DNA of 64,000 nt from Methylotenera oryzisoli (GTDB lineage: Bacteria; Pseudomonadota; Gammaproteobacteria; Burkholderiales; Methylophilaceae), in the NCBI GenBank assembly GCA_945878695.1, contig CAMDXI010000003.1, forward strand, positions 1 to 64,000, in the 5' to 3' direction. The notes beneath the pieces were generated by a model. The model saw only the letters and a program-made list of their open reading frames with translations. It made no database searches and was not told the origin of the DNA. A program made the translations under genes and the position numbers. Below, piece by piece: positions 1 to 8,255 of this stretch; positions within the stretch are counted from its first letter, which is position 1; each line of letters starts with the position of its first letter.

Positions 1-161
1 CTGAACATGCCAGTAATGTAGTGTACATATCAGAAGAAAAGCAGCAGGAAATAATTGCTATGGCGGCTTACTTTAAGGCAGAACAAAGAAATTTTGAGCC
101 CGGTCATGAAATGGAAGACTGGTTAGAAGCGGAAGCAGAGATTTACGGGCTCATATATTAA
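1..161 (+). CDS. DUF2934 family protein, C-terminal part (cut by window start)
   Basis: An open frame from base 3 to the TAA at 159-161 gives 52 residues. They include YFKAEQRNFEPGHEMEDW followed by LEAEAEIY, the conserved helix-turn-helix-length signature of the small DUF2934 proteins (aromatic residue, then GHE, then a DW and acidic helix). The family has no established function; members are short, soluble and common in betaproteobacteria. The start lies left of the window. A strong terminator follows at 252-280. The neighbouring recombinase at 591-1565 suggests this gene may belong to the same integrated element, but that is inference. Confidence 0.7.
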   Translation, partial: EHASNVVYISEEKQQEIIAMAAYFKAEQRNFEPGHEMEDWLEAEAEIYGLIY

Positions 162-251
162 TATAAATGCCACATAATTTTAATCTTAATGACATATGAG
201 GTATGTAATAATGTATCTGTAATCTCCCCCTTGAGCTTATTGTTTGACATT

Positions 252-280
252 GAGCACGCCTAATCGCGTGCTCTTTTTTT
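252..280 (+). terminator. Rho-independent terminator after the DUF2934 gene
   Basis: An eight-base stem (GAGCACGC at 252-259 pairing with GCGTGCTC at 266-273) with a six-base loop is followed by seven Ts. Confidence 0.85.
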
Positions 281-590
281 GTCGTGATTGTAGTTACATT
301 GTCAGCTTGTAATGCCGTTTAAGGAGATAGTGAAAATGTTGCGAAAAACGGTGTGGTAATTCAGGGATCCGCTAAATAATACTCCATCTCAGTGACTGCT
401 TCTGGCCCATTGCTGCCACATAACACCTAAATCAAAGCATTCTAAAGCTGCCATTCAATTGTTTTTTCGTAATTCTGAATGTGATTTACCTATAGATTAT
501 TGATTTCACTCCCTCATATGAACAGCAGGGTACATATCAATATTACTTGAACTACAAGAACCACCCCCCCCGGTATTTAAATTGCATTAC
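281..590. other. Gene-free AT-rich stretch next to the recombinase
   Basis: No credible reading frame or RNA gene is visible. A run of eight Cs lies at 564-571, just beyond the recombinase stop codon. I found no second copy of the tRNA-His 3' end here that could serve as the far attachment site, so that end of the element, if it exists, is probably left of the window. Confidence 0.4.
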
Positions 591-1565
591 TTAACCCAAT
601 CTCTCAAGTAAATTTTCTACCCTTAGGTGGGTATAGCGTTGGAGCATTTGCAAAGTCTTATGTCCACTAATGCTGCCAACCTCCATGACATTCAGGCCTT
701 TCTCAAACAATCTAGTAATGGCTTCGTGTCTAAGGTCATGGAAATGTAAATCTTTAATCGTAGCTCTTTTACAGGCACGAATAAATGCATAAGTAATAGC
801 ATGAGCAGTCATACCGAATAAACGACCATCAAGTCGTCTAGGAATACTGCTTAAAATTTGCATTGCAACAGAGGATAGAGGTACAAATCTATTTTCCCCA
901 TTCTTAGTTTCTTTAAGCTCTAATACCCGCTTGTTAAAATCCACGGCCTTCCATGTAAGTGAGGCAATCTCACCTCTTCGCATACCAGTTTCTATGGCTA
1001 ACCTTAAAATTGGTGATAGATCTAAAGAACCTGTATGTTTTATCAACAGCTGAACCTCATCATCACTAACTCTCCTTGCTCTTCCCTTAGGAAGGGCTGG
1101 CATCCGCATGTATTGAATTGGATTATCTAACGACTCAAATCCCCATTCGGATCTTGCCACAAAATATAAATGAGAAATAATTGCAAATTCTAGCTTGAGT
1201 GTATTAGGGGATATGCCATGTTGAATGCGAGCATCTCGCCAACTAGCAAAATCAGAAGAACGGAGGGTAGATACAAAGCGTTTAGCTAAAGGACATCTCA
1301 GCCAAGCTTTAATCCGGTACGCTTCAACAGAAGAATGTTTCTTGTGGGGAGTGATTTCTTTAAGATAGCGAGTCAATAGCTCAGAAAAAACAGTAGTTTC
1401 TGCTGCAATACGACTAACGAACACACCTCTATCCATCTCAGACTCTAGAACTCTAGCCCAAGCGATACCTTCTGAACGTGTTGTGAATGTTTTAGATTGT
1501 TCGGGAAAACCCTTGCGTTGCACTCTTACCTGCCAAGCACCAGAACGCTTACGAAATGTTGCCAT
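591..1565 (-). CDS. Tyrosine recombinase / phage-type integrase
   Basis: Site-specific recombinase that would integrate or excise a mobile element through a tyrosine-DNA intermediate. From the start used here it is 324 residues. The N-terminal part (MATFRKRSGAWQVRV) is the usual arm-binding region and a SAM-like core-binding domain follows at about 55-150. The catalytic set is complete: R196 in TGMRRGE, K221, H276-x-x-R279 in HFHDLRHE, H302 in GHKT and Y311 in RYTH. The ATG at 1565 is preferred over an upstream ATG at 1586 because a GGAG lies six bases before it. The gene begins about 100 bp from the 3' end of tRNA-His and reads away from it, the usual arrangement for tRNA-integrating elements. 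Base composition is more AT-rich than in the housekeeping genes to the right. Confidence 0.9.
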   Translation of the reverse strand: MATFRKRSGAWQVRVQRKGFPEQSKTFTTRSEGIAWARVLESEMDRGVFVSRIAAETTVFSELLTRYLKEITPHKKHSSVEAYRIKAWLRCPLAKRFVSTLRSSDFASWRDARIQHGISPNTLKLEFAIISHLYFVARSEWGFESLDNPIQYMRMPALPKGRARRVSDDEVQLLIKHTGSLDLSPILRLAIETGMRRGEIASLTWKAVDFNKRVLELKETKNGENRFVPLSSVAMQILSSIPRRLDGRLFGMTAHAITYAFIRACKRATIKDLHFHDLRHEAITRLFEKGLNVMEVGSISGHKTLQMLQRYTHLRVENLLERLG

Positions 1566-1665
1566 CTGCTTCTCCAAAAAGGACAAGAGAAGGACAAAGG
1601 GTTATTTTCAACACTAAGGGCAATGACCCCATGTTGATAACTTATTGATTTACTATGAGAAAATT

Positions 1666-1742
1666 TGGGGTGGCTGATGGGGCTCGAACCCACGACAACA
1701 GGAATCACAATCCTGGACTCTACCAACTGAGCTACAGCCACC
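1666..1742 (-). tRNA. tRNA-His (anticodon GTG)
   Basis: A full cloverleaf reads leftward, with the extra G at position -1 typical of tRNA-His, acceptor GTGGCTG/CAGCCAC, anticodon loop TTGTGAT, T-loop GGTTCGAGCC and an encoded CCA at 1666-1668. It is the last tRNA of a three-gene cluster. The recombinase beside its 3' end makes this gene the likely attachment target. Confidence 0.95.
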
Positions 1743-1759
1743 ATAGAGACTCTAAAACA

Positions 1760-1836
1760 TGGTCTGCCCGACAGGAATCGAACCTGTAACCCCCAGCTTA
1801 GAAGGCTGGTGCTCTATCCGGTTGAGCTACGGGCAG
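1760..1836 (-). tRNA. tRNA-Arg (anticodon TCT)
   Basis: Cloverleaf with acceptor CTGCCCG/CGGGCAG, anticodon loop CTTCTAA, T-arm GGTTCGATTCC and encoded CCA at 1760-1762. It lies 17 bp upstream of tRNA-His on the same strand, so both are probably cut from one transcript. Confidence 0.95.
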
Positions 1837-1938
1837 ATTAGGGTTACACGGGTAATATACGGTGCCATGAGTCACATCATATAAAACTTTTCGGGCTGAC
1901 TTTTAATAAAGCAACTGAGTAATTCAATTGCAAAATGT

Positions 1939-2015
1939 TGGTCGGCGTGGAGAGATTCGAACTCCCGACATCCTGCTCCCAAAGCAGGCGCGCTACCAGG
2001 CTACGCTACACGCCG
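1939..2015 (-). tRNA. tRNA-Pro (anticodon TGG)
   Basis: Cloverleaf with acceptor CGGCGTG/CACGCCG, anticodon loop TTTGGGA, T-arm GAGTTCGAATCTC and encoded CCA at 1939-1941. It is the first gene of the Pro-Arg-His cluster, about 100 bp before tRNA-Arg. Confidence 0.95.
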
Positions 2016-2116
2016 AAGGGCAGAAATATACTGCAATCCGAGCTTTAGGTCAATTCTAATATGTTAAAATGTGGTTTTATTTTTAATAATTATTCAATAT
2101 TAAGCAGCCCTATTCG

Positions 2117-2974
2117 ATGACAGCGCAAATAATTGATGGCAAAGCCATTGCCGCCACCCTACTCGATTCTATCAAGTTACGCATTGATGCAAGACTTAAC
2201 GTAAATAGGCGCGCGCCCAGTCTAGCCGTTGTGCTGATAGGCGGCGATCCTGCTTCGGCCATATACGTGCGCAACAAACGCTTGGCATGCGAAAAAGTTG
2301 GCATCAAATCATTGGCCTACGATTTGCCTAGTAGCACCAGCGAAGCTGAGTTATTAATGCTGATTAAACAATTAAATGATGATAAAACAGTGGACGGCAT
2401 CCTGGTGCAGTCGCCCTTGCCGGCTCACATCAAAGACGAACACATCATAGAGCAAATTAGTCCAGACAAAGACGTGGATGGCTTTCACCCTTACAACATA
2501 GGCCGCTTGGCGGTGCGTCAACCAACCTTACGCTCTTGCACACCATTTGGGGTGATCAAGCTATTGCAAGCCGCTAACATTCCCTTGATGGGCTTGGATG
2601 CGGTCGTGGTCGGCGTGTCCAATCACGTAGGTCGCCCTATGGCATTGGAATTGTTGCTGGCCGGTTGCACCGTCACCAGTTGCCATCGCCACACCAAAGA
2701 TTTAGCCAAGGCCATCATGCAAGCCGATTTGGTGATTGCCGCTGCAGGCAAACCGGGCTTGGTGAAAGGCGAGTGGATTAAGCCTGGAGCGATCGTGATC
2801 GACATCGGCATTAACCGATTGGCCGATGGCAGCATAGCCGGTGATGTGGATTTTAATGCCGCGAAAGAACGCGCCGCTTACATTACGCCAGTACCCGGTG
2901 GCGTGGGCCCAATGACGGTCGCCACCTTAATGGAAAACACCTTGTTGGCCCTGGAGCTTAGCGAAGCCGCTTAA
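2117..2974 (+). CDS. folD: Bifunctional methylenetetrahydrofolate dehydrogenase / cyclohydrolase
   Basis: Cytosolic one-carbon enzyme interconverting 5,10-methylene-, methenyl- and 10-formyl-tetrahydrofolate with NADP. At 285 residues it has the usual FolD length. The substrate-side signature [14 protein letters not shown] carries the catalytic lysine near residue 55, [14 protein letters not shown] follows, and the C-terminal [18 protein letters not shown] segment is the classic second family signature. In a methylotroph this enzyme feeds formyl groups into biosynthesis and may take part in one-carbon oxidation. It stands alone, rightward, facing away from the tRNA cluster. An inverted repeat at 2986-3026 may end its transcript, but its loop is long. 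Confidence 0.97.
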   Translation: MTAQIIDGKAIAATLLDSIKLRIDARLNVNRRAPSLAVVLIGGDPASAIYVRNKRLACEKVGIKSLAYDLPSSTSEAELLMLIKQLNDDKTVDGILVQSPLPAHIKDEHIIEQISPDKDVDGFHPYNIGRLAVRQPTLRSCTPFGVIKLLQAANIPLMGLDAVVVGVSNHVGRPMALELLLAGCTVTSCHRHTKDLAKAIMQADLVIAAAGKPGLVKGEWIKPGAIVIDIGINRLADGSIAGDVDFNAAKERAAYITPVPGGVGPMTVATLMENTLLALELSEAA

Positions 2975-3111
2975 TCAAATTTTTCAAAGCATTCAAGCCA
3001 TTAGACTAGTTTTGCATGAATGCTTTATTCGGTGTACACTCACGCGCTAATTTGTAAGCGCACGTTTAATTACGTTTTTTTAGAATTTACTTAAGTATTT
3101 GGAATCCACTC

Positions 3112-3534
3112 ATGGCAGCCGTTACTAATAAACAATTTACCCCTTATCAGCCTAAAGCCGATGAGCAATACATGAGCAAAAATCAGCTCAACCACTTCCG
3201 TAAGATTTTGAACGAATGGAAACTGGAATTAAGCAACGACTTAAACCGTACCGTGCACACCATGCAAGATGAAGTCACGATGTTTGCTGATCCTAATGAC
3301 CGTGCTAGCCAAGAATCCGACATGACCTTGGAGTTACGCAACCGTGATCGCGAGCGCAAATTAATCAAGAAAATCGATGAAACCTTACGCAACATCGACA
3401 GCGGTGACTACGGCTACTGCGAAGGCTGTGGCATAGAAATTGGCCTAAAACGCTTGGAAGCCAGACCGACTGCCACGCTTTGCATCGATTGCAAAACGCT
3501 GGATGAAATGCGCGAAAAACAAGTCGCGAAATAA
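3112..3534 (+). CDS. dksA: RNA polymerase-binding transcription factor DksA
   Basis: DksA binds the secondary channel of RNA polymerase and acts with ppGpp to repress rRNA promoters and activate amino-acid promoters. The 140-residue product has the expected coiled-coil region at about 25-100, with the acidic tip segment DPNDRASQESD. The zinc finger CEGCGIEIGLKRLEARP...CIDC has all four cysteines, so this is the zinc-bound type. The ATG at 3112 gives a slightly long N-terminus; a methionine at codon 21 (MSKNQL) is a possible alternative start. It is monocistronic and followed at once by a strong terminator. Confidence 0.96.
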   Translation: MAAVTNKQFTPYQPKADEQYMSKNQLNHFRKILNEWKLELSNDLNRTVHTMQDEVTMFADPNDRASQESDMTLELRNRDRERKLIKKIDETLRNIDSGDYGYCEGCGIEIGLKRLEARPTATLCIDCKTLDEMREKQVAK

Positions 3535-3540
3535 AACAGA

Positions 3541-3571
3541 AAAAGGGCCGCTAAATGCGGCCCTTTTATTT
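3541..3571. terminator. Bidirectional terminator between dksA and the metallohydrolase
   Basis: AAAAGGGCCGC (3541-3551) pairs with GCGGCCCTTTT (3557-3567) around a five-base loop. It has T-runs in both directions and serves the convergent genes on either side. Confidence 0.9.
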
Positions 3572-3577
3572 TCACCC

Positions 3578-4513
3578 TCACTCCCACTCTAAGGCCGGGT
3601 AAAGCGCATTCACATTGCGCCTATTGGCCACATCAAACAACAGCCATTTGTCTTTTTCAGTTGCCGCTGCCGTGTTCATGGTGGCCTCCATGCTGAGGCC
3701 GTTTTTAATGCTGGCGCGTATATCGTTTAATAAAACCTGCAAATAGGTTTGCGCCTTATTCATATCCAGCACAACTTCTTGGCTAACTGGACCATGACCG
3801 GGTACAACTTGAAAAGCGCCACTAAGTTTTAGTTTATCCAATTCGCTTATCAAGCCCTTCACGTCACCCTCAACCACCGGCGTGCGCTCTATAAACAACA
3901 AATCCCCGCTAAACAATGTATGCGTTTGGCTGTCCATGACCGTTAAATCGGTATGGGTGTGTGCAACCGGGTGTGCCGTTAGCACCAGCGTTCTGTCACC
4001 CAGATCCAAAGTTAAACTACCTTTAACCGCGATGCTGGGCTTAACCAATATGGTGCCCAAGGCATCTGCACCCAACAACCTGGCATTTAATTTAGCGTAT
4101 TGTTCTTGGCGCAATTCCATGGTCGTGGCCAATTTGTCATGCCCGATGAATTCCGCCTCGACTTCATTCAACTGACTGGCCAAGAATGCTGCGTTGCCGT
4201 AGGTGTGGTCAGGATGGACGTGGGTGTTAATCACGTATAGCACCGGCAAAGAAGTGACCTTAGCGATGGCCTGACGCAGTTGCTGGCCTACTTTAAGGCT
4301 ACCGCCGGTATCGATGACCGCTACGCCCTTGCTGCCCACAACAAAGCTAATGTTGCAAATATCGCCTTGGTAGCCGTCGTCTATGTCTAAATGCGCGCCG
4401 TGATGCACATAAATACCCTGCCCTAGCGATTCAATAACGAAATCCTCACTGAATGCTGCGTGTGCTGGTATCAGCCAAACTAAGCCACTAAGGATAATCA
4501 TTAAAATACGCAT
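3578..4513 (-). CDS. Secreted metallo-beta-lactamase-fold hydrolase, quinoprotein relay type
   Basis: A 311-residue exported zinc hydrolase. Residues 1-19 form a signal peptide ending in PAHA. The zinc signature THVHPDH gives H98, H100, D102 and H103. HPVAHTHTDL, SGDLLF and PGHGP supply the remaining ligands of the fold. The overall pattern (GIYVHHGAHLDIDDGYQGDI, then NRRNVNALYPALEWE at the end) matches what I know as SoxH-related quinoprotein relay system zinc metallohydrolases, which co-occur with PQQ-dependent alcohol dehydrogenases. The substrate of that family is not established. It is divergent from a cytochrome b561 gene 107 bp away. A generic MBL hydrolase is the alternative call. The family assignment is from memory of the pattern. 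Confidence 0.75.
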   Translation of the reverse strand: MRILMIILSGLVWLIPAHAAFSEDFVIESLGQGIYVHHGAHLDIDDGYQGDICNISFVVGSKGVAVIDTGGSLKVGQQLRQAIAKVTSLPVLYVINTHVHPDHTYGNAAFLASQLNEVEAEFIGHDKLATTMELRQEQYAKLNARLLGADALGTILVKPSIAVKGSLTLDLGDRTLVLTAHPVAHTHTDLTVMDSQTHTLFSGDLLFIERTPVVEGDVKGLISELDKLKLSGAFQVVPGHGPVSQEVVLDMNKAQTYLQVLLNDIRASIKNGLSMEATMNTAAATEKDKWLLFDVANRRNVNALYPALEWE

Positions 4514-4620
4514 GGTTTATTCCTGCATTCAAGGTTATTGATAGAATAATCGGCTATCATGTATCAAATACGTTTCATTAAGTTTATTGAACATTAAAAT
4601 TAATATACAGGAATACCCGC

Positions 4621-5220
4621 ATGAATCAAACTCCAAGCCGTTACACTAAAACCGCCATCATCCTGCATTGGCTCATCGCTATTTTTATTGCCTTGATGTT
4701 TGTCTTAGGTTGGTACATGGCAGAGTTGCCTAAAGAAGCCCCCAAGCAAATGGCCTACGATTTATTTGATTTAGGCGTTTATACCTGGCAATTGGCCGAA
4801 GAAGCCAGCCCCAGAACCTTTTACTTCAACTTACATAAATCGCTAGGTCTAACGGTTTTAGCTTTGATCGTTTTGCGTGTTTTATGGCGTATCACCCACA
4901 CGCCACCGGCAACCTTAAGCTCCTACAAAGCCATAGAGAAAAAAGTCGCCACGGCCACTCACCACTCCCTGTATTTACTCATGTTAGCGGTGCCAGTGAC
5001 CGGTTTAATCATGGCAATAAACAGCAAATACGGCGTGAAATGGTTTGGCATGGATGTGATTGCCGGCCTAGACAACAAACCCGTGCGCGATTTTTTTGAA
5101 TGCACCCATGAGTTCGTTGGTATCGTTTTATTGGTGTTGATAGGCATTCATTTACTTGGTGCACTAAAACATAAATTCATCGACAAAGATGACACCATGA
5201 GCCGCATGAGCTTTAAATAA
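4621..5220 (+). CDS. Cytochrome b561 family membrane protein
   Basis: A four-helix, di-heme inner-membrane electron carrier of the YceJ/CybB type, 199 residues long. It opens with a basic segment (SRYTKTAIILHWLIA) whose histidine at about 16 is the usual first heme ligand. Further histidines sit in FYFNLHKSLGL, ATATHHSLYLL and IGIHLLGALKHKF, matching the four-helix b561 pattern. Such proteins pass electrons between quinol and periplasmic acceptors. The next gene starts 3 bp after the stop, so the two are co-transcribed. The divergent quinoprotein-relay hydrolase suggests a periplasmic oxidation context, but no specific partner can be read from the sequence. Confidence 0.88.
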   Translation: MNQTPSRYTKTAIILHWLIAIFIALMFVLGWYMAELPKEAPKQMAYDLFDLGVYTWQLAEEASPRTFYFNLHKSLGLTVLALIVLRVLWRITHTPPATLSSYKAIEKKVATATHHSLYLLMLAVPVTGLIMAINSKYGVKWFGMDVIAGLDNKPVRDFFECTHEFVGIVLLVLIGIHLLGALKHKFIDKDDTMSRMSFK

Positions 5221-5223
5221 AGC

Positions 5224-5622
5224 ATGCTGTTAATTACCGCCATCGTTGCCGCATTGCTTAGCTTAATTTTGATCAAGCTATCTTATGCCGTAATTAATTT
5301 AAGAAGAGAAAACAAAGTTAGCCTGGGTAGCGGTGGTAACGACGCCCTAGAAAGAGCCATACGCGCCCAAGCTAATTTTACTGAATACGTTCCGACTGGG
5401 CTCATTCTGATGGCTTGCTTGGAATTAAATGGGGCGCCCTGGTGGTTGGTGCTTATTCCTGGCCTGACCCTCATAATTGGTCGCGTGTTTCATGCGCTAG
5501 GCATTAATCAAGCCCCACCCAATTTTTCAAAAAGGGTGCTGGGCATGAAATTCACCTTTCATACCTTAATTGCTTTGGCCATCGTTAATATAGCCTGGTC
5601 CGTGTATCAATTCATTGCCTAA
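5224..5622 (+). CDS. MAPEG family membrane protein
   Basis: A small integral membrane protein of 132 residues with four predicted helices. It carries the MAPEG hallmarks: RAQANFTEYVPTGLILMACLE after helix 1, and GRVFHALGI before helix 3. Bacterial members (YecN-like) resemble eukaryotic microsomal glutathione transferases and leukotriene C4 synthases, but their own substrates are mostly unknown. It is translationally close to the upstream cytochrome b561 gene (3 bp gap) and is followed by a terminator shared with hemE. Confidence 0.88.
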   Translation: MLLITAIVAALLSLILIKLSYAVINLRRENKVSLGSGGNDALERAIRAQANFTEYVPTGLILMACLELNGAPWWLVLIPGLTLIIGRVFHALGINQAPPNFSKRVLGMKFTFHTLIALAIVNIAWSVYQFIA

Positions 5623-5644
5623 TTTCTAGGAGATATTGCCCAAT

Positions 5645-5671
5645 AAAAAATCCCGCCTAGCGGGGTTTTTT
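5645..5671. terminator. Bidirectional terminator between MAPEG gene and hemE
   Basis: CCCGC (5652-5656) pairs with GCGGG (5660-5664), extended by five A-T pairs and flanked by A and T runs. It sits between convergent genes and its right edge touches the hemE stop. Confidence 0.85.
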
Positions 5672-5672
5672 A

Positions 5673-6737
5673 TTATCGGTGATAGGGCTGACTGTGCAAT
5701 CGCACCGCCTCTAACATGGCAGCGGCATTTTCCGGTGGCGTCCACTGCGTGATACCGTGCCCTAAATTGAACACATGGCCATGGCCACTGCCATAGCTGG
5801 CTAACACCTTGGCCACTTGTTTGGCTATGGCGTCTGGGGTAGATAACAATATGGCCGGGTCTAAATTACCCTGCAAGGCCACTTTATGACCCACACGCTG
5901 ACGCGCCTGACCTATGTCCACGGCCCAATCCAAACCCAATGCATCGGCGCCTATTTCAGCTTGCGCTTCTAACCATAAGGCACCGCCCTTGGTAAACACA
6001 ATGCTGGGCACCGGACGACCGTCGTTGCTTTTAATTAAACCAGAGACGATTTTTTGCATGTAATTAAGGGAAAATTCGCCATAGGCATCGTGTGCCAATG
6101 CGCCACCCCATGAATCAAAAATCATCACGGCTTGGGCGCCAGCAAGAATTTGGGCATTGAGATATTGCGTCACAGTTTGTGCCGTGATGTCTAAAATGCG
6201 GTGCAATAAATCCGGTCTGGCATAAGCCATTTTTTTGATGGTCAAGAAGTCGGTGCCGCCTTTGCCTTCCACCATATAGGTCGCCAAGGTCCAGGGACTG
6301 CCAGAAAAGCCTATCAGTGGCAGACCGCCATCCAGTGTTTTGCGGATTTGCGCCACGGCATCGAAGACGTATTGCAAATCGGCCATGTCGGGCACGAACA
6401 GTTTTTTTATGTCCGCTTCTTCACGCAAAGTGCGTTCGAATTTTGGGCCTTCGCCCTCTTCAAAGTACAAGCCCAATCCCATGGCATCGGGCACGGTCAA
6501 GATGTCTGAAAACAAAATGGCGGCATCCAATAGCGGGTAGCGATCCAAGGGTTGCATGGTCACTTCAGTGGCAAAACCGGGGTTTTTACAGAGCTGCAAA
6601 AAACTGCCTGCGGTTTTGCGACTTTCACGGTATTCAGGTAAGTAACGACCGGCTTGGCGCATCATCCACACTGGCGTGTAATCGGTGGGCTGACGCATTA
6701 AGGCGCGCAAGAAATTATCGTTTTTCAATGGACTCAT
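5673..6737 (-). CDS. hemE: Uroporphyrinogen decarboxylase
   Basis: Cytosolic heme-pathway enzyme that removes four carboxyl groups from uroporphyrinogen III to give coproporphyrinogen III. The signature [16 protein letters not shown] lies near the N-terminus, with the catalytic aspartate in [28 protein letters not shown] and the C-terminal [15 protein letters not shown] are also typical. An upstream in-frame GTG at 6755 would add six residues, but the ATG at 6737 gives the usual 354-residue length; neither has a strong ribosome-binding site. It lies downstream of gltB-gltD on the same strand, with a palindrome in between. Confidence 0.96.
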   Translation of the reverse strand: MSPLKNDNFLRALMRQPTDYTPVWMMRQAGRYLPEYRESRKTAGSFLQLCKNPGFATEVTMQPLDRYPLLDAAILFSDILTVPDAMGLGLYFEEGEGPKFERTLREEADIKKLFVPDMADLQYVFDAVAQIRKTLDGGLPLIGFSGSPWTLATYMVEGKGGTDFLTIKKMAYARPDLLHRILDITAQTVTQYLNAQILAGAQAVMIFDSWGGALAHDAYGEFSLNYMQKIVSGLIKSNDGRPVPSIVFTKGGALWLEAQAEIGADALGLDWAVDIGQARQRVGHKVALQGNLDPAILLSTPDAIAKQVAKVLASYGSGHGHVFNLGHGITQWTPPENAAAMLEAVRLHSQPYHR

Positions 6738-6744
6738 GTTTAAC

Positions 6745-6779
6745 CACGCAGACACCGCCGCTAGGCATTGGTCTGCGTG
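6745..6779. repeat. Palindromic element between gltD and hemE
   Basis: CACGCAGAC (6745-6753) pairs with GTCTGCGTG (6771-6779) around a 17-base loop, and an outer AACCAC/GTGGTG pair can extend it. It resembles the element at 24242-24354 in opening with ACCACGnAG, so it looks like a dispersed intergenic repeat rather than a T-tailed terminator. Confidence 0.55.
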
Positions 6780-6801
6780 CCTTTGTGGTGTAGCGTTTTG
6801 A

Positions 6802-8229
6802 TTATCTAGGTAGCGTAGAACTGCCCATTAAGAACTCATCGACGGCACGCGCAGCCTGACGGCCTTCACGTATAGCCCAAACCACCAGAGATTGACCACG
6901 GCGAACGTCGCCAGCAGCAAACACTTTGGCTTTGCTGGTTTTGTAACTGTCTAGGCCTTCGGTGCTGGCTTTGACATTGCCGCGGCTGTCTTTTTCTACG
7001 GCAAAGGCATCGAGTAATTTTTGTATGGGTGAAACAAAACCCATGGCCAATAAGACCAAATCGGCTTTGATGGTGAATTCGGTGTTAGGTACTTCTTGCA
7101 TTTTGCCGGCTTGCCATTGCACTTTGGCGCCAGTCAACCCTACCACCTTACCATTTTCACCTAACAAGGCTTTAGTAGTAATAGACCAATCGCGGTTTGC
7201 GCCTTCTTCATGCGAACTGGACGTGCGCATTTTTAAAGGCCAGTTTGGCCACACCATCTGCTTGTCTTCTTGCTCGGGTGGTTGAGGCATCAACTCAAAC
7301 TGAGTGATGGAGGCTGCGCCATGACGATTGGATGTGCCTACGCAATCGGAGCCGGTATCGCCGCCGCCTATCACCACCACGTGTTTATTTGTCGCCATCA
7401 CTTGATTGGGCACCGTGTCGCCAGCCACCACTTGATTTTGTGGGGTCAGGAAGTCCATCGCGTACATCACGCCGTCTAAATCGCGGCCTGTGACCGGTAG
7501 GTCACGTGGGTGCTCGGCACCGCCAGCTAAGATAACTGCATCAAATTCTGCCAGTAAATCATCGGCTTTTACGTTTTCACCTACGTGCTGATTCACGCGG
7601 AATTCCACGCCTTCAGCTTGCATCTGCGTCATGCGTCTGTCGATGTGTGTTTTTTCCATTTTAAAATCAGGAATACCGTAGCGTAACAAGCCGCCAATAC
7701 GGCTGTTTTTTTCCAAGACCACGACGCTATGACCCACTCGAGCTAATTGCTGCGCCGCCGCCATACCAGCTGGGCCGGAACCCACGATGGCGATTTTTTT
7801 GCCGGTTTTATGGCTGGCAATTTGCGGTTTAACCCAATCGTTTTCCCAAGCTTTATCAATAATCGCGTGCTCTATGGATTTAATGCCCACCGCATCTGCA
7901 TTGATGTTTAGCGTACAGGCTGCCTCACATGGGGCCGGGCAAATACGACCGGTAAATTCAGGAAAGTTATTGGTGCTGTGCAACACATCAATCGCGGATT
8001 TCCAATCTTGCTGATATACCAGATCGTTGAAATCAGGAATGATGTTATTCACTGGGCAGCCGCTGGTGCAAAAAGGAATACCGCAATCCATGCAACGCGC
8101 ACCCTGTTGCTTGGCTTGATCGTCGCTCAAATGCAAAACAAATTCTTTGTAGTTTTTAACGCGCTCAACCACAGGCAGGTTTGCCTCGGTCAGCCTGTTG
8201 TATTCCATAAAACCCGTTACTTTGCCCAT
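6802..8229 (-). CDS. gltD: Glutamate synthase (NADPH) small subunit
   Basis: The beta subunit of glutamate synthase, which oxidises NADPH and passes electrons through FAD and Fe-S clusters to the large subunit. The 475-residue product has the N-terminal cysteine-rich region [17 protein letters not shown] plus CPAPCEAAC, which supply ligands for 4Fe-4S clusters. The FAD-binding [18 protein letters not shown] and the NADPH-binding [11 protein letters not shown] fingers are both present, and the product ends with the [16 protein letters not shown] signature. It follows gltB by 26 bp on the same strand, so the two form an operon. Confidence 0.97.
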   Translation of the reverse strand: MGKVTGFMEYNRLTEANLPVVERVKNYKEFVLHLSDDQAKQQGARCMDCGIPFCTSGCPVNNIIPDFNDLVYQQDWKSAIDVLHSTNNFPEFTGRICPAPCEAACTLNINADAVGIKSIEHAIIDKAWENDWVKPQIASHKTGKKIAIVGSGPAGMAAAQQLARVGHSVVVLEKNSRIGGLLRYGIPDFKMEKTHIDRRMTQMQAEGVEFRVNQHVGENVKADDLLAEFDAVILAGGAEHPRDLPVTGRDLDGVMYAMDFLTPQNQVVAGDTVPNQVMATNKHVVVIGGGDTGSDCVGTSNRHGAASITQFELMPQPPEQEDKQMVWPNWPLKMRTSSSHEEGANRDWSITTKALLGENGKVVGLTGAKVQWQAGKMQEVPNTEFTIKADLVLLAMGFVSPIQKLLDAFAVEKDSRGNVKASTEGLDSYKTSKAKVFAAGDVRRGQSLVVWAIREGRQAARAVDEFLMGSSTLPR

Positions 8230-8255
8230 ACTAAAACCTTTATCCTATTATGCTT

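Noticed and set aside
564-571. Run of eight Cs, possible phase-variation tract
   Set aside because: It lies beyond the recombinase stop and not at a promoter or within a reading frame, so slippage would have no evident effect.
1526-1744. 72-codon leftward frame over tRNA-His
   Set aside because: It lies across the tRNA and the recombinase start and reads through the tRNA sequence; it is not a gene.
2986-3026. Ten-base inverted repeat after folD as a terminator
   Set aside because: The loop is 21 bases and there is no proper T-run, so it does not meet the form of an intrinsic terminator.
6317-6793. 158-codon rightward frame opposite hemE
   Set aside because: It is antisense to a well-conserved gene and has the composition of a frame shadow, as do the many frames opposite gltB.
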